A stretch of DNA of 54,545 nt from a virus. Shown in pieces: positions 27,453 to 34,534 of this stretch (position 1 is the first letter of the stretch; each line of letters starts with the position of its first letter). Where the stretch lies: positions 1-54,545 of IMG/VR virus record IMGVR_UViG_3300019881_000003; one strand, given 5' to 3'. Made by a program: the position numbers and the translations under genes. The notes under the pieces are model-generated. The model worked only from the letters and a program-made list of their open reading frames with translations, was not told where the DNA came from and made no database searches.

Positions 27453-29333
27453 CTACAGACGGGGTGCGGTGGTCCGGTGGTCGGCGCCGATGGGATAGCC
27501 CCGGTCGTCGACCGACCGGGTGATGCGCAGGTCGGCGGGGATCGCGGCGGTGCGGGCGAGCGGGGTGAGCGTACCTGTCGGCAGCCCGCCGACGGCGGCC
27601 GCTGTCAGGCTGCCAAAGATCGCTGATGCCGTCCCGAGCAGGGTGCGCCCGCCGGCTGCTGTGGCAGCAAGTGCCCCGAACGGCGCTGTCGTTGCGGCGG
27701 CAGCCGACACGGTGCCTGCCGCGGTGGCGGACAGCGGCCCGAGCGGTGCCGCGACAACCCCCGGCCCGGTCCGCGTCCCCGTGGCGGCCGCGGCGAGCGG
27801 CCCGAGCGGGGCGGTCGCTGTCCCGGCGCGGGTGACCAGCCCGACTGCGGCGGCGAGCAGTGTCCCCAACGGCGCGGTCGCGATACCCGACCCGGTGACC
27901 AGGCCCGCAGCGGTCGCGGTGAGCGGCCCGAGTGCGGCGAGCGCGGTGCCCCCACCGGGTGGTGTCACGGTGCCGGCTGCGGTGCCGGTGAGGGCGCCGA
28001 AGGTCGCGGCGGCAGCCGCGGGGACGGTGACCGTTGCGGCGATGTTCGCGGTGAGCGCCCCGAACACGGCTGCTGCGGTCGCGGCGACGGCGGTCCCGCC
28101 GGTCGCGGTGGCTGCCAGTTCGCCGAGTGGTGCCGTCGCGACGCCGGGCACCGTGGCCAGTCCGCTGGCGGTCGCGGTGAGCCCACCGAGGACGGCCGTC
28201 GCGGTGCCGGCCCAGACGGACGCGCCCGCCGCGGTCGCGGCGAGCGCCCCGAGCGGAGCGGTCGCGGTTCCGGAAACCGTAATGGTGCCAGCGGCTGTTG
28301 CCGTCAACCCGCCGAAGACTGCAGCAGTCGACCCGGGGACGGCGACGGTTGCGGTGGCTGATGCGGCCAGCGCGCCCAACGGTGCTGTCGCGGTGCCGGC
28401 CAGCAGCAGCACGCCGGCGGCCTGCGCCGCGAGATGGCCGAGGGGCGCCGCCGCAGTTGCGGTGACCGTCGCGATGCCGTTCGCGGTGGCGGCCAACGCC
28501 CCGAAGGTGGCCGCGGCCGAGCCCGGCACCGTCAACGTACCTGCGGCTGCGGCGGTGAGCGCACCGAGCGGGGCCGACGCCGTGCCGGTCACGGTGGGTG
28601 TGCCGGCCGCGGATGCAACCAGCGCACCGAGCGGGGCGCTCGCGGTGCCCGGTACGGTGGCCCCGCCGGGTGCGGGCAGGACCCGCCGGGGCGCCGGGGT
28701 CCGCCACAGGATCGGTGGGTCGTCTTCGTAGGCGACACCGGAGCCGCCGCCGAGCGCCCGCCCGTTCCCCGACCAGTCCAGCGGGTCGGGGCGGCGCAGC
28801 GGATAGTAGGCCGCCAGGTTTGCTGTGCGGGCCGGATACGCCTGTTCCGCTTCGGCGAGCACCTCGGCGCGGGTGAGGGTGGCGCCGGCCCAGATCTTCA
28901 GGGCGGTAACGTCGCCGTTCAGCCATTCGGTGCCGAACACGGATTCGCCGATGAGCAGGTTGGTGGCGGTCACGCTGGCCGACAGCCCCGACAGGGCGAC
29001 CGCCGTGAGACCCGCCTGACCCGCAGGCCGGTAGTAGGCGGTGCCTGCGGTGCCGGTCCGGCAGATCGCGAAGAAGTACCAGACGCCCACTGTCATCGCC
29101 GCGATGTCGGTGGCGGGTGACACGTCGGCGTAGATGCCCATGGTGGTGCCGTCGGCACCGGCCTGCAGGACTTCGGTGTCGTTGATGTTCCCGGCGTCCA
29201 TGTTCCAGAGCGTCGAGTAGGTGTTGCGGTCGACAGCGATCCGTCCCCAGCAGGTGACGGTGTAGGCGGTGAGTGTGCCGAGGCTGATCGCCCGGTTGTA
29301 GTCCTGCCCGTCCGCGCTGAACCGGACTGCCAT
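27453..29333 (-). CDS. Tail fibre: LamG-like head plus 17 tandem 21-aa repeats
   Basis: 626 aa. Residues 1-205 look like a concanavalin/LamG jelly roll (VRFSADGQDYNRAI, YTVTCWGRI, GVWYFFAICR, LNGDVTALKIWAGATLTRAE), common in actinophage receptor-binding proteins. Residues about 220-580 are 17 Ala/Gly/Thr-rich repeats of 21 aa with consensus GTATAPLGALAATAAGTVTVP (20-residue core underlined by APLG.L.A.A.G), probably an extended spacer or trimeric fibre. A short domain follows (ITRSVDDRGYPIG). Likely host adhesion fibre. Confidence 0.85.
   Translation of the reverse strand: MAVRFSADGQDYNRAISLGTLTAYTVTCWGRIAVDRNTYSTLWNMDAGNINDTEVLQAGADGTTMGIYADVSPATDIAAMTVGVWYFFAICRTGTAGTAYYRPAGQAGLTAVALSGLSASVTATNLLIGESVFGTEWLNGDVTALKIWAGATLTRAEVLAEAEQAYPARTANLAAYYPLRRPDPLDWSGNGRALGGGSGVAYEDDPPILWRTPAPRRVLPAPGGATVPGTASAPLGALVASAAGTPTVTGTASAPLGALTAAAAGTLTVPGSAAATFGALAATANGIATVTATAAAPLGHLAAQAAGVLLLAGTATAPLGALAASATATVAVPGSTAAVFGGLTATAAGTITVSGTATAPLGALAATAAGASVWAGTATAVLGGLTATASGLATVPGVATAPLGELAATATGGTAVAATAAAVFGALTANIAATVTVPAAAAATFGALTGTAAGTVTPPGGGTALAALGPLTATAAGLVTGSGIATAPLGTLLAAAVGLVTRAGTATAPLGPLAAAATGTRTGPGVVAAPLGPLSATAAGTVSAAAATTAPFGALAATAAGGRTLLGTASAIFGSLTAAAVGGLPTGTLTPLARTAAIPADLRITRSVDDRGYPIGADHRTTAPRL
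27600..28680 (-). repeat. 63-bp coding repeats of the fibre gene
   Basis: About 17 in-frame units of 63 bp encoding the 21-aa fibre repeat; boundaries are approximate. Units are diverged from each other at the DNA level, so the array is old. Such arrays are prone to unequal recombination, and repeat number may vary between relatives. Confidence 0.8.
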
Positions 29334-29336
29334 CGG

Positions 29337-29765
29337 TCAGGCGACGTCGTACTTGATGCCGGCGTACTCGACTTCGTGGCTGCCGCCTGTCGCGTCGAGG
29401 GCGGCGCCGGAATTGTTGAGGACGGCGATCTTCCAGTGGGTTCCGATCGGTCCGATCGGCTCGGTGGAGAAGGTGCGCGCGTAGGTGGTGGCGTTCGCGA
29501 TCGTGGGGAGCGCGCCCAGGAACGTGCTGGTGTTGTCGTCGTAGTCGGTGCCGCCGTCGGTGGAGCGCACCAGGAACACCGAGCATGACCCGGCGGCGGA
29601 GGTGCCCGCCGCGTTGGTTTTGATCTTGACCCGCACGTTCGCGGACAGGAACTTGTTTGTGCTGTTGTCGATCGCGCTGGCCACCGCGCTGGACCCGTTG
29701 GCCAGCGACGCCAGGGTTATCGTCACGCTCTGCGTGTTGGTGGCGTTGAGCGTCGCAGTGGCCAC
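29337..29765 (-). CDS. Virion protein, tail-fibre region, 142 aa
   Basis: 142 aa from GTG 29765 (AGGGGGG upstream). Beta-rich with N-terminal ATLNATNTQSVTITLASLAN and jelly-roll-like alternation (RTFSTEPIGPIGTHWKIAVL). Positioned between fibre and a small virion gene, so a tail-tip/fibre accessory is likely. Not a recognised family. Confidence 0.65.
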   Translation of the reverse strand: MATATLNATNTQSVTITLASLANGSSAVASAIDNSTNKFLSANVRVKIKTNAAGTSAAGSCSVFLVRSTDGGTDYDDNTSTFLGALPTIANATTYARTFSTEPIGPIGTHWKIAVLNNSGAALDATGGSHEVEYAGIKYDVA

Positions 29766-29776
29766 AGCCGGCCCCC

Positions 29777-30193
29777 CTAGCTGTTGCGGGCGATCGCCAC
29801 GTCGGCATCGCTGATGTTGGTGTTCTCCCCGAACAGGATTTCTGACCGGGACGCCGCGCGGGACGCCGCGGCGGTCAGGTTGGTGCGGCTGGTGGTGCCC
29901 GCCGCGAACAGCTGCCCGACCTGCGCGCGCAGGGTCGCGTCCCCGGTCTTCACTTTGGTGCTGGAGAACACCATGTCGAGGTAGGTTTTCGCGGCACTGG
30001 CGAGCGCGTCGTATTCGGCTCGGACGATGCACGCCACCAGGTCTTCTACTGGCGTGTATGACCGGAACATGGTTTCGCCGGACCCGCCTGGGGTGTTCAT
30101 CAGAACGGCGACCTCGTAGTCCGATTTGCCGGTGTAGCCGAGTGTTTTCGGGTCGGTGATGATCTCGGTTTTCAGGGCCTGGTAGTCAGTCAA
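29777..30193 (-). CDS. Hypothetical virion-region protein, 138 aa (TTG start)
   Basis: 138 aa; the only sensible start is TTG 30193 with a GGGGGG Shine-Dalgarno 8 nt upstream. Begins MTDYQALKTEIITDPKTLGY, characteristic of a short protein encoded next to tail genes in several siphophages; the rest is helical (VGQLFAAGTTSRTNLTAAAS). Function unknown. Confidence 0.7.
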   Translation of the reverse strand: MTDYQALKTEIITDPKTLGYTGKSDYEVAVLMNTPGGSGETMFRSYTPVEDLVACIVRAEYDALASAAKTYLDMVFSSTKVKTGDATLRAQVGQLFAAGTTSRTNLTAAASRAASRSEILFGENTNISDADVAIARNS

Positions 30194-30217
30194 CGCGGTT
30201 TCCCCCCACTGGGCGTG

Positions 30218-30586
30218 TCAGGACGCGACCGTGAACGCCGCTGTGAGCGCACCGGAGGCGATGGTGAACGTGTCCCCGGCGGTGACCGGGTTGGCGGTGA
30301 TGCCACCGGTCCATCCGCAGGTGCCGGCGGTGGATGCGGTGAATCCGCCGAACGCGGTGTAGTCCTCGGATGCGGCGACTGATGTCCAGGTCAGCGCGCC
30401 AGCGGTGGCCTTGGATCCGCCGGACGCCGCGGCGGGTGAGGTGATCTGCTTGCGGGTGGTTTCGGTGGCGGCGTTGGCGGTGCCGATGGCGGTGGCGCCG
30501 ACGAACAGCTTGACCCACGGGTAGGACACCCACAGCTCGTCGAGGTAGGTGTTCGCGGCGACGGGCGCGAGCCCTTCAGCTGCCAT
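30218..30586 (-). CDS. Phage tail fibre protein (gp80-like)
   Basis: 122 aa. Starts EGLAPVAANTYLDELWVSYP, then VKLFVGATAIGTANAATETT and TWTSVAASEDYTAFGGFTAS, the pattern of the small tail-fibre family typified by mycobacteriophage gp80-like proteins. Hydroxyl-rich beta structure. Probably a virion appendage subunit. Confidence 0.75.
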   Translation of the reverse strand: MAAEGLAPVAANTYLDELWVSYPWVKLFVGATAIGTANAATETTRKQITSPAAASGGSKATAGALTWTSVAASEDYTAFGGFTASTAGTCGWTGGITANPVTAGDTFTIASGALTAAFTVAS

Positions 30587-30794
30587 CAGCGTTCTCCCTC
30601 AGTGCGATGAGGTGGCCGCGGAGCTTGTCGCCCTGCTTGCCCTTGGCGTCGGCGATCTGCTGTTTGCAGGTGTCGCAGCCGTTGTTGCCGTGGCAGTCCA
30701 TGTGGAAGAACAGCGACTCGGTGGGGGTCATCGCGATGACGTGCCGCGGGTGGTCGTCTTCCTTGCCGCATGCGGCGCAAGGCCGGACGTGCAT
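30576..30794 (-). CDS. Small zinc-binding protein, 72 aa
   Basis: 72 aa: CAACGKEDDHPRHV at the N-terminus and HMDCHGNNGCDTC provide Cys/His ligands, then a basic helix (KGKQGDKLRGHLIAL). Reads as a compact treble-clef-like domain. It overlaps neighbours at both ends. Function unknown; similar proteins lie next to lysis genes in other actinophages. Confidence 0.65.
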   Translation of the reverse strand: MHVRPCAACGKEDDHPRHVIAMTPTESLFFHMDCHGNNGCDTCKQQIADAKGKQGDKLRGHLIALRENADGS

Positions 30795-31186
30795 CAGATG
30801 CCCTCAGCAGGCGTGACGAGTCCGCCCGTGGCGTAGCGGGTGATGGGGCGCGTCGCGGCCCCCACCTTGGCTTCGACGTTCTGGCGGACGAAGAACGCGC
30901 CGATGGCGGTGACAATGGCGAGGATCCCGACCTGGGTGGTGTCGGGGAAGTCGACGCCGAACGCGAGGACGACGGCGAACACGGCCTTGAGCAGGCCGAC
31001 GAGGGCGGGGAGCGCGGCATCGACGGATACCCACGCGGCGGTGAGGAACCCGGCGGCGGCGAGGGTCGCGGCGTTGATCACGCCGTGCACCTCATCCGAC
31101 CATGGGGCGAGCAGAAACAGGGCTTGGGCGAGGGTGGCGGCGAGCGCCCAGAACACGGCAGGCTCTCGCCCGAAGATCTGCTTCAT
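30794..31186 (-). CDS. Holin
   Basis: 130 aa from ATG 31186, 2 nt after the endolysin stop. Four hydrophobic helices (about residues 9-25, 32-52, 56-76 and 84-102) and an Arg/Thr tail. Position directly after the amidase and topology fit a membrane pore protein releasing the endolysin. Several other small membrane proteins nearby (32156, 32948) may tune timing. Confidence 0.75.
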   Translation of the reverse strand: MKQIFGREPAVFWALAATLAQALFLLAPWSDEVHGVINAATLAAAGFLTAAWVSVDAALPALVGLLKAVFAVVLAFGVDFPDTTQVGILAIVTAIGAFFVRQNVEAKVGAATRPITRYATGGLVTPAEGI

Positions 31187-31188
31187 GG

Positions 31189-31947
31189 CTACTTCTCCTT
31201 GGGGAGCTTGGCGATGGCGGCTTCGATGGCGGCGAGCCGCTTGTCGAACCCGGCGACCGTGGTTTTGAGCCCGTTGACGAGCTGGTTGGTGTTGAGCCAG
31301 GTGTGCCCCCACCGGTTGGGGCCGGGGTCTTTCACGGGGTCGGTGGGCTGCATGTCGGTCTCCTTGGGCGGGGTGCGGATGACGGTGGCCGCGGTGCGGA
31401 ACGCGGGCATGTTGATGGTTCGGCCGGGCGCGTCACCGGGATCCCATTTGCCGGTGATCGACGTTTCGGCGTGGGCGCGGATCCGCTGGATGTTGCCGTA
31501 GCCGAGGACGTCGGCGACGATCCGCGACCAGATCAGGGCCGTGCGGTATTGGGCGTCTCGCATGGGCACCGTGCCGGGGTAGACGATCTCGAGGCCCATG
31601 ACGCGGGGGTTGAACAGGCGAGTCGTCGGGAGGGGTCCCATCGACCGGCCGCCGCTGGCCCCGGCGTGGTTGGCGGGGAATGCGGCGATGAACGTGAGCG
31701 TCCCGTCGTCGTTGCCCGCGTAGTTGCACAGCGGCCCGGACAGGTCGGAGCGCCCGTCGGCGAGGAGCTTGCCGGCGCTTGTGGTGGGGAGCGCGACGCC
31801 GAACGCCGATGCGGTGTGGTGGTCGATCCCGCCTTCGTAGGCGGGGGATAGCCCGTTGCCGCGTGTCCAGCAGCCGGGGTATTCGTGGACGATGATGCCG
31901 GCGGCGCGGAGCCGGGCGTTGATTTCGCGGCAGCGTGCGACGCTCAC
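31189..31947 (-). CDS. lysA: Endolysin: N-acetylmuramoyl-L-alanine amidase
   Basis: 252 aa from GTG 31947 (GTGA overlap). Amidase_2/PGRP-type: first zinc His in GGIDHHTAS (about residues 39-47), HAGASGG (about 94-100), then AHAETSITGKWDPGDAP (about 159-175) with the second His, the catalytic Lys and the Asp/Cys-position ligand. The C-terminal part (about 190-252) is a linker plus helical segment (LNTNQLVNGLKTTVAGFDKR), not a typical wall-binding domain. Cleaves the bond between muramic acid and the stem peptide. No LysB-type mycolyl esterase is present, arguing against a mycobacterial-type host envelope. Confidence 0.88.
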   Translation of the reverse strand: MSVARCREINARLRAAGIIVHEYPGCWTRGNGLSPAYEGGIDHHTASAFGVALPTTSAGKLLADGRSDLSGPLCNYAGNDDGTLTFIAAFPANHAGASGGRSMGPLPTTRLFNPRVMGLEIVYPGTVPMRDAQYRTALIWSRIVADVLGYGNIQRIRAHAETSITGKWDPGDAPGRTINMPAFRTAATVIRTPPKETDMQPTDPVKDPGPNRWGHTWLNTNQLVNGLKTTVAGFDKRLAAIEAAIAKLPKEK

Positions 31948-32159
31948 GTCAGGGCCTGCACGTCGTGGCATTCGCACAGGCAGCCGAGCCCGCCGTTCAT
32001 GGCGGCGCCGAGCCCGAGGCAGGTGCTGTGATGTCCGACCGGCTGCGACACGCATGTCAGCGACCGGCCTAGGAGCTTGGCCCGTTCGACGGCGTCGTCG
32101 ATCAGTTGCTGTCGTCGCGCTTTGCGGGCGTGCAGCAGTGTCCCGGCGGCGACGCTCAC
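31944..32159 (-). CDS. Small Cys-rich protein, 71 aa
   Basis: GTG 32159 and GTGA overlaps on both sides. Basic helical start and the end MNGGLGCLCECHDVQ, with C-L-C-E-C-H. Unknown; located between a small membrane gene and the endolysin. Confidence 0.6.
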   Translation of the reverse strand: MSVAAGTLLHARKARRQQLIDDAVERAKLLGRSLTCVSQPVGHHSTCLGLGAAMNGGLGCLCECHDVQALT

Positions 32160-32308
32160 GACGACCTCACCTTCCGAAACGAGTGCGCGATCTGCTGGAT
32201 CTCGTGCACCGGCATCCGGGTGAGGCGGCGGAAGATCCGCCGCTTCAGCCGGTAGTGGCCAGCGGCGAACCCCACAACGAACGCGGCTATGACCGCCAGG
32301 CAGATCAC
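32156..32308 (-). CDS. Small single-pass membrane protein near lysis genes
   Basis: 50 aa from GTG 32308 (GTGA overlap): an N-terminal membrane helix (ICLAVIAAFVVGFAAGHY) and a basic cytoplasmic tail (RLKRRIFRRLTRM). Size, topology and position suggest an accessory holin, antiholin or spanin-like component, not provable here. Confidence 0.6.
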   Translation of the reverse strand: MICLAVIAAFVVGFAAGHYRLKRRIFRRLTRMPVHEIQQIAHSFRKVRSS

Positions 32309-32580
32309 GACGTCGCCTCGATGGAGGGGACGGTCAGCGGGTTGGCTGCGGCCTCGACGTCGGGGTCGAAGCCGTCGCGCAGGTAGGCGGCGACCGGCGC
32401 CCGGTTGATTGCGCCGGTGATCAGCATCCCGCCGTCCTGTTCGCGCACATCGGTGTCGACTTCCCCGGCGTAGATGTCGGGGTCGTCGTCGAGGGATGTG
32501 ACGGCGGACAGGTGTGCCCGCACATGGTCAACAACGGTGGGGACCTGGTCGAACGGGGTCCAGCGGGAGTAGCGCAGCAC
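32305..32580 (-). CDS. Hypothetical late protein, 91 aa
   Basis: 91 aa from GTG 32580 with GGAGG 7 nt upstream. Begins VLRYSRWTPFDQVPTVVDHV and is acidic in the middle. Starts a new segment of the late operon, facing the plus-strand gene at 32619; their 38-bp gap must hold both translation starts. Confidence 0.6.
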   Translation of the reverse strand: MLRYSRWTPFDQVPTVVDHVRAHLSAVTSLDDDPDIYAGEVDTDVREQDGGMLITGAINRAPVAAYLRDGFDPDVEAAANPLTVPSIEATS

Positions 32581-32618
32581 GTGGAGACCTCCTTGCAGGG
32601 GGTGGGAGGATCGGGGGC

Positions 32619-32930
32619 GTGACCGACCAAAACGAAACGTGGGCGACGGCAGGGTTCGAATCACGGCCGCGCCCGCAGGTGTTCGTTCAGTGGAAGAACA
32701 CCGAGGTCTGCCTGGACTTCCGCTGCCCGTGTGGGTACGACGGCCACTTCGATGGCATGTTCGCCTACGGTCTGCGGTGCGCGCAGTGCGGCGCCGAGTT
32801 CGCCATGCCGCACACCTTTGGCCTGCTCCCCGACCCAGACGGTGTAGTCCAAGACGCCACGGCCGCGCCGCACCAGGATGGGGCAGCGACTGAGGTTGCG
32901 TATGCCGAGGTGACCGACTCGGACGACTAG
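32619..32930 (+). CDS. Plus-strand moron: zinc-ribbon protein, 103 aa
   Basis: 103 aa from GTG 32619. Central treble-clef-like motif DFRCPCGYDGHFDGMFAYGL followed by RCAQCGAEFAMP (C-x-C...C-x2-C). Encoded against the direction of the late genes, so expressed independently, possibly in the lysogen. Not under the TGTAGA operator. Unknown function, but this architecture recurs in actinophages. Confidence 0.7.
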   Translation: MTDQNETWATAGFESRPRPQVFVQWKNTEVCLDFRCPCGYDGHFDGMFAYGLRCAQCGAEFAMPHTFGLLPDPDGVVQDATAAPHQDGAATEVAYAEVTDSDD

Positions 32931-32947
32931 TTGCCGGGGGTGGGCGG

Positions 32948-33199
32948 CTAGTGCGTGTCGGGCTCGTCGTCCAACTTGCTTTGGTCTTCGGGTACCGGGA
33001 GCCCGGCGTCAACCAGCGCTTTGATCAGGGTGCGTTGGAACCGCAGCATGTCGGTGCGCTGCTGGTTGACGATGGTGTGCGTCTGCTTGTTCACCCGGAA
33101 GTTCGGGATCATGACCTTGAGGGTGACGATCGTGCCGCCGACGGCGGTGAGCATCGTGGCCATGGCGGTGATCGTCCCGGCCAGCGTTCCCCATTGCAT
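32948..33199 (-). CDS. Membrane-anchored small protein (possible second holin)
   Basis: 83 aa. One membrane helix (about residues 8-30, ITAMATMLTAVGGTIVTLKV), then a polar helical tail (QQRTDMLRFQRTLIKALVDA). Similar single-pass proteins in siphophages sit in lysis cassettes. A spanin-like or holin accessory role is inferred from position. Confidence 0.6.
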   Translation of the reverse strand: MQWGTLAGTITAMATMLTAVGGTIVTLKVMIPNFRVNKQTHTIVNQQRTDMLRFQRTLIKALVDAGLPVPEDQSKLDDEPDTH

Positions 33200-33216
33200 G
33201 TGGTCAGTCCTCGTCG

Positions 33217-33507
33217 TCAGTCGGCGGTGATGGTGAACGAGGTGAGGCCCGGACCGGGGGCCGCCTGGACCCGTTCGGTGGTGAGCGGATCAACGTCCCA
33301 GCTGTCGTCGTAGGTGAACCAGGTGCCGACCGGCAGCTCACCGTCGAACTCGCCGTACTCGCTGCGGGCGTGCAGCGAGGTGTCCAGGTTCACCTCAAAC
33401 GTCCATTCGGGCCACTCGGCTTCGAGCTCGGCGAGGTTGTCGCCCGTCCACTTCGTGTACTTGCGGAGGATCGGCCGGCGGGTGGTCCACTGAACGTTGT
33501 CAGTCAT
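33217..33507 (-). CDS. Hypothetical tail-region protein, 96 aa
   Basis: 96 aa from ATG 33507. Trp-rich (VQWTTRRPILRKYTKWTGDN, WPEWTFEVNL). Small beta-rich domain; not recognised. Located between tail-tip proteins and lysis genes. Confidence 0.6.
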   Translation of the reverse strand: MTDNVQWTTRRPILRKYTKWTGDNLAELEAEWPEWTFEVNLDTSLHARSEYGEFDGELPVGTWFTYDDSWDVDPLTTERVQAAPGPGLTSFTITAD

Positions 33508-33532
33508 GTGCAGCCCCAAGCGTGTTGTGTGG

Positions 33533-34021
33533 TCAGGAGAGGCGTCGGAGGATCCCCCACGAGCCTTGGAGTACGGAGGTGGTGACGGCGGTGGCGGCGA
33601 ACTGGCCGAACGTCAACACGACTCCACCGGCGATGTCGCCGGTGAGGATGGTCCCGGAGGCCCGCGCGATCTTGGCGGTGGTGCCGTCGGAGCCGCCGAA
33701 GCTGGTGGTGCCGGCCAGCGGGTTGGCGTTGCCGAAGTTTTGGTGCGCCGACGCGATGCTCATGCCGGTGCCGTTCCAGCTCATGGCCGCGTCGTCGGGG
33801 AGGGAGAACCCAAACCTTATGTCGGCGGCGTCGGTGGTGATGTACACGATGTCGAGCCGGATCACATAGAGGGCGTGGGCGTCGAGGTCCCAGATGAGGC
33901 TTTCGTCGGTGGCCTGCACCAGCGTGTTGGTGACCGACTGGTCGATCTCCTTGTAGGCCACGACGCCGCGCGCCCGGTTGAGTGCGGGTGCTCGCAGGTC
34001 GTCGTTGGTGTTGAACAGCAT
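33533..34021 (-). CDS. Jelly-roll tail-tip protein B
   Basis: 162 aa from ATG 34021. Beta-sandwich pattern (YVIRLDIVYITTDAADIRFG, MSWNGTG, AGGVVLTFGQFAATAVTTSV). Paralogous to the next gene: both have DQSVTNTLV-like, W-DLDAHALY and MSW.G motifs. Probably receptor-binding or tip decoration, encoded straight after the large minor tail protein. Confidence 0.7.
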   Translation of the reverse strand: MLFNTNDDLRAPALNRARGVVAYKEIDQSVTNTLVQATDESLIWDLDAHALYVIRLDIVYITTDAADIRFGFSLPDDAAMSWNGTGMSIASAHQNFGNANPLAGTTSFGGSDGTTAKIARASGTILTGDIAGGVVLTFGQFAATAVTTSVLQGSWGILRRLS

Positions 34022-34023
34022 CG

Positions 34024-34509
34024 CTACGCCCGGTACACCACGCCGAAGGATCCGGCGCGCATCGTGGTGGCGGTGCCGTTGCTGGTTGCTTGCGCGAAGC
34101 GCAGCACGAAGTTTCCGGCGGTGGAGTCGACGTGCAGGTATCCCGACACCTGCACGATCCGGCCGATCGCCGCGCCCGCGGTGCCGTAGGCGCTCGCAGT
34201 CGCGGCGGCCAGGTTGCCCACGTTTTTGTAGCCCAGGCTTGTGTCGAGGCCGGTCGCCGACCAGGACATGATGGCGCCAGAGGGGACGGCCCAGCCGATG
34301 TTGAGGTTCCCCGCGCCGTTGGCCCCCGTATAGACGAGGTCCATGTCGAACACATAGTTGACGTTGGCGTCGACCGGCCACGTTAGTTCGGCGTCGCTGA
34401 CGAGGGTGGTGGACGAGGTGACGGACTGGTCGGAGTTTTTGCGGATCCCCCAGCCGAGCTCCTCGTTGACCCTCTTCGAGTTGGCGTCTTCGCCGGCCAG
34501 GAACGTCAT
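34024..34509 (-). CDS. Jelly-roll tail-tip protein A
   Basis: 161 aa. Motifs DQSVTSSTTLVSDAELTWPV, YVFDMDLVYTGANGAGNLNI, IMSWSATG and YLHVDSTAGNFVLRFAQATS indicate a beta-sandwich. Homologous to the gene 3 nt downstream (shared DQSVT..., DA..NY...D.VY, MSW..TG), so a tandem duplication that has diverged, perhaps giving a hetero-oligomeric tip. Confidence 0.7.
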   Translation of the reverse strand: MTFLAGEDANSKRVNEELGWGIRKNSDQSVTSSTTLVSDAELTWPVDANVNYVFDMDLVYTGANGAGNLNIGWAVPSGAIMSWSATGLDTSLGYKNVGNLAAATASAYGTAGAAIGRIVQVSGYLHVDSTAGNFVLRFAQATSNGTATTMRAGSFGVVYRA

Positions 34510-34534
34510 CCGGCAACCCCCCTCTCTGGCCTGG

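Noticed and set aside
27520-28731. 403-residue plus-strand ORF over the fibre repeats
   Set aside because: Antisense reading of the repeat array (Val/Ala/Pro repeats); no start signal and wrong strand for the operon.
27130-29808. 892-residue Arg-rich minus-strand ORF over the fibre gene
   Set aside because: Frame-shifted shadow of the 21-residue repeats; the LamG-like and repeat structure is only in the other frame.
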